From: Methanobacterium sp. Maddingley MBC34
GTDB lineage: Archaea; Methanobacteriota; Methanobacteria; Methanobacteriales; Methanobacteriaceae
Assembly: GCA_000309865.1 (NCBI GenBank)
Contig: AMGN01000056.1
Coordinates: 1-39,028, forward strand
Reading direction: 5' to 3'
Length of the DNA: 39,028 nt
Made by a program: the position numbers and the translations under genes. The notes under the pieces were generated by a model, which had not been told where the DNA came from, searched no databases, and saw nothing but the letters and a program-made list of their open reading frames with translations. This document shows, in pieces, positions 38,928-39,028 of this stretch (position 1 is its first letter; every line of letters begins with the position of its first letter).

Positions 38928-39028
38928 CATTACCAACAGAATATTACTAGAGTGCATTACCTTCAGGAATTATTATCAAGCATTACCATAGAATATCACT
39001 ATCAAATATTACCCTTAGAATATCACTA
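38928..39028. repeat. 26-27-bp tandem array running off the window
   Basis: CATTACC or TATTACC recurs at 38928, 38955, 38981 and 39007; each is followed by a variant of TAGAATATCACTA, exact in the last two units. Units abut with no spacers, so this is a satellite-like array, likely continuing to the right. Confidence 0.75.

Noticed and set aside
38928..39028. CRISPR array
   Set aside because: Units are contiguous and degenerate with no spacers of unrelated sequence, and no cas genes are in the window.

Overview
The window reads as chromosomal DNA of a methanogenic archaeon of the order Methanobacteriales, most likely a mesophilic Methanobacterium-like organism. The main reason is the right end, a run of methanogenesis-marker genes (mmp2, mmp3, mmp6, a DUF2111 gene, mmp5, mmp15, mmp17) followed by nifB. 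Supporting signs are an MTH865-family protein, archaeal Nob1, PAS-rich HisKA_2-type sensor kinases, TATA/BRE-type promoters, strong GGAGG/GGTGA ribosome binding sites, frequent TTG/GTG starts and AT-rich spacers. The species is inference; no rRNA gene is present.

Layout. 0-3.7 kb: a membrane-anchored PsbP-like protein, a sodium:solute symporter and a metallo-beta-lactamase-fold hydrolase. 3.9-8.6 kb: an accessory zone (QueG-like Fe-S protein, PadR/DUF2812/oxidoreductase unit, a small hypothetical, an alpha/beta hydrolase) whose units are separated by three copies of a ~70-bp repeat. 8.6-10.1 kb: a frameshifted ubiquitin-like (MoaD/ThiS/SAMP) gene and an MTH865 gene, divergent from a Cys-containing winged-helix regulator. 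10.2-18.9 kb: two large soluble PAS histidine kinases around a SulP transporter, a small membrane protein and an NTF2-like protein. 19.2-25.1 kb: a small regulator/membrane-protein pair, a secreted glutamine-amidotransferase-like (BPL_N) protein with no normal start codon, a GT-C-like membrane protein with a sequon-rich tail, and a His-rich multispanning protein. 25.3-27.2 kb: a second symporter closely related to the first, preceded by its small accessory protein. 27.6-32.1 kb: housekeeping genes (PRC-barrel, small zinc protein, pyrE, moaB, nob1, DUF2117) with a candidate structured RNA at 29.94-30.02 kb. 32.2-38.9 kb: a tightly packed operon of methanogenesis markers ending in nifB and a terminator.

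Functional reading. The right-hand operon is the most coherent system. Mmp3 and Mmp17 are known partners of the ATP-dependent activation of methyl-coenzyme M reductase (MCR). NifB builds the 8Fe-9S-C precursor cluster known from nitrogenase, and as I recall recent structural work places nitrogenase-type L-clusters in the MCR activation complex. The co-transcription of nifB with mmp genes here, an Mmp15 activase-like ATPase, and the still obscure Mmp2, Mmp5, Mmp6 and DUF2111 proteins fit an assembly line for that machinery. The least described signals are the ~81-nt hairpin RNA candidate, the A/B/C dispersed repeat, the 15-bp phased TATAAC array in front of padR, and the doubly frameshifted ubiquitin-like gene.
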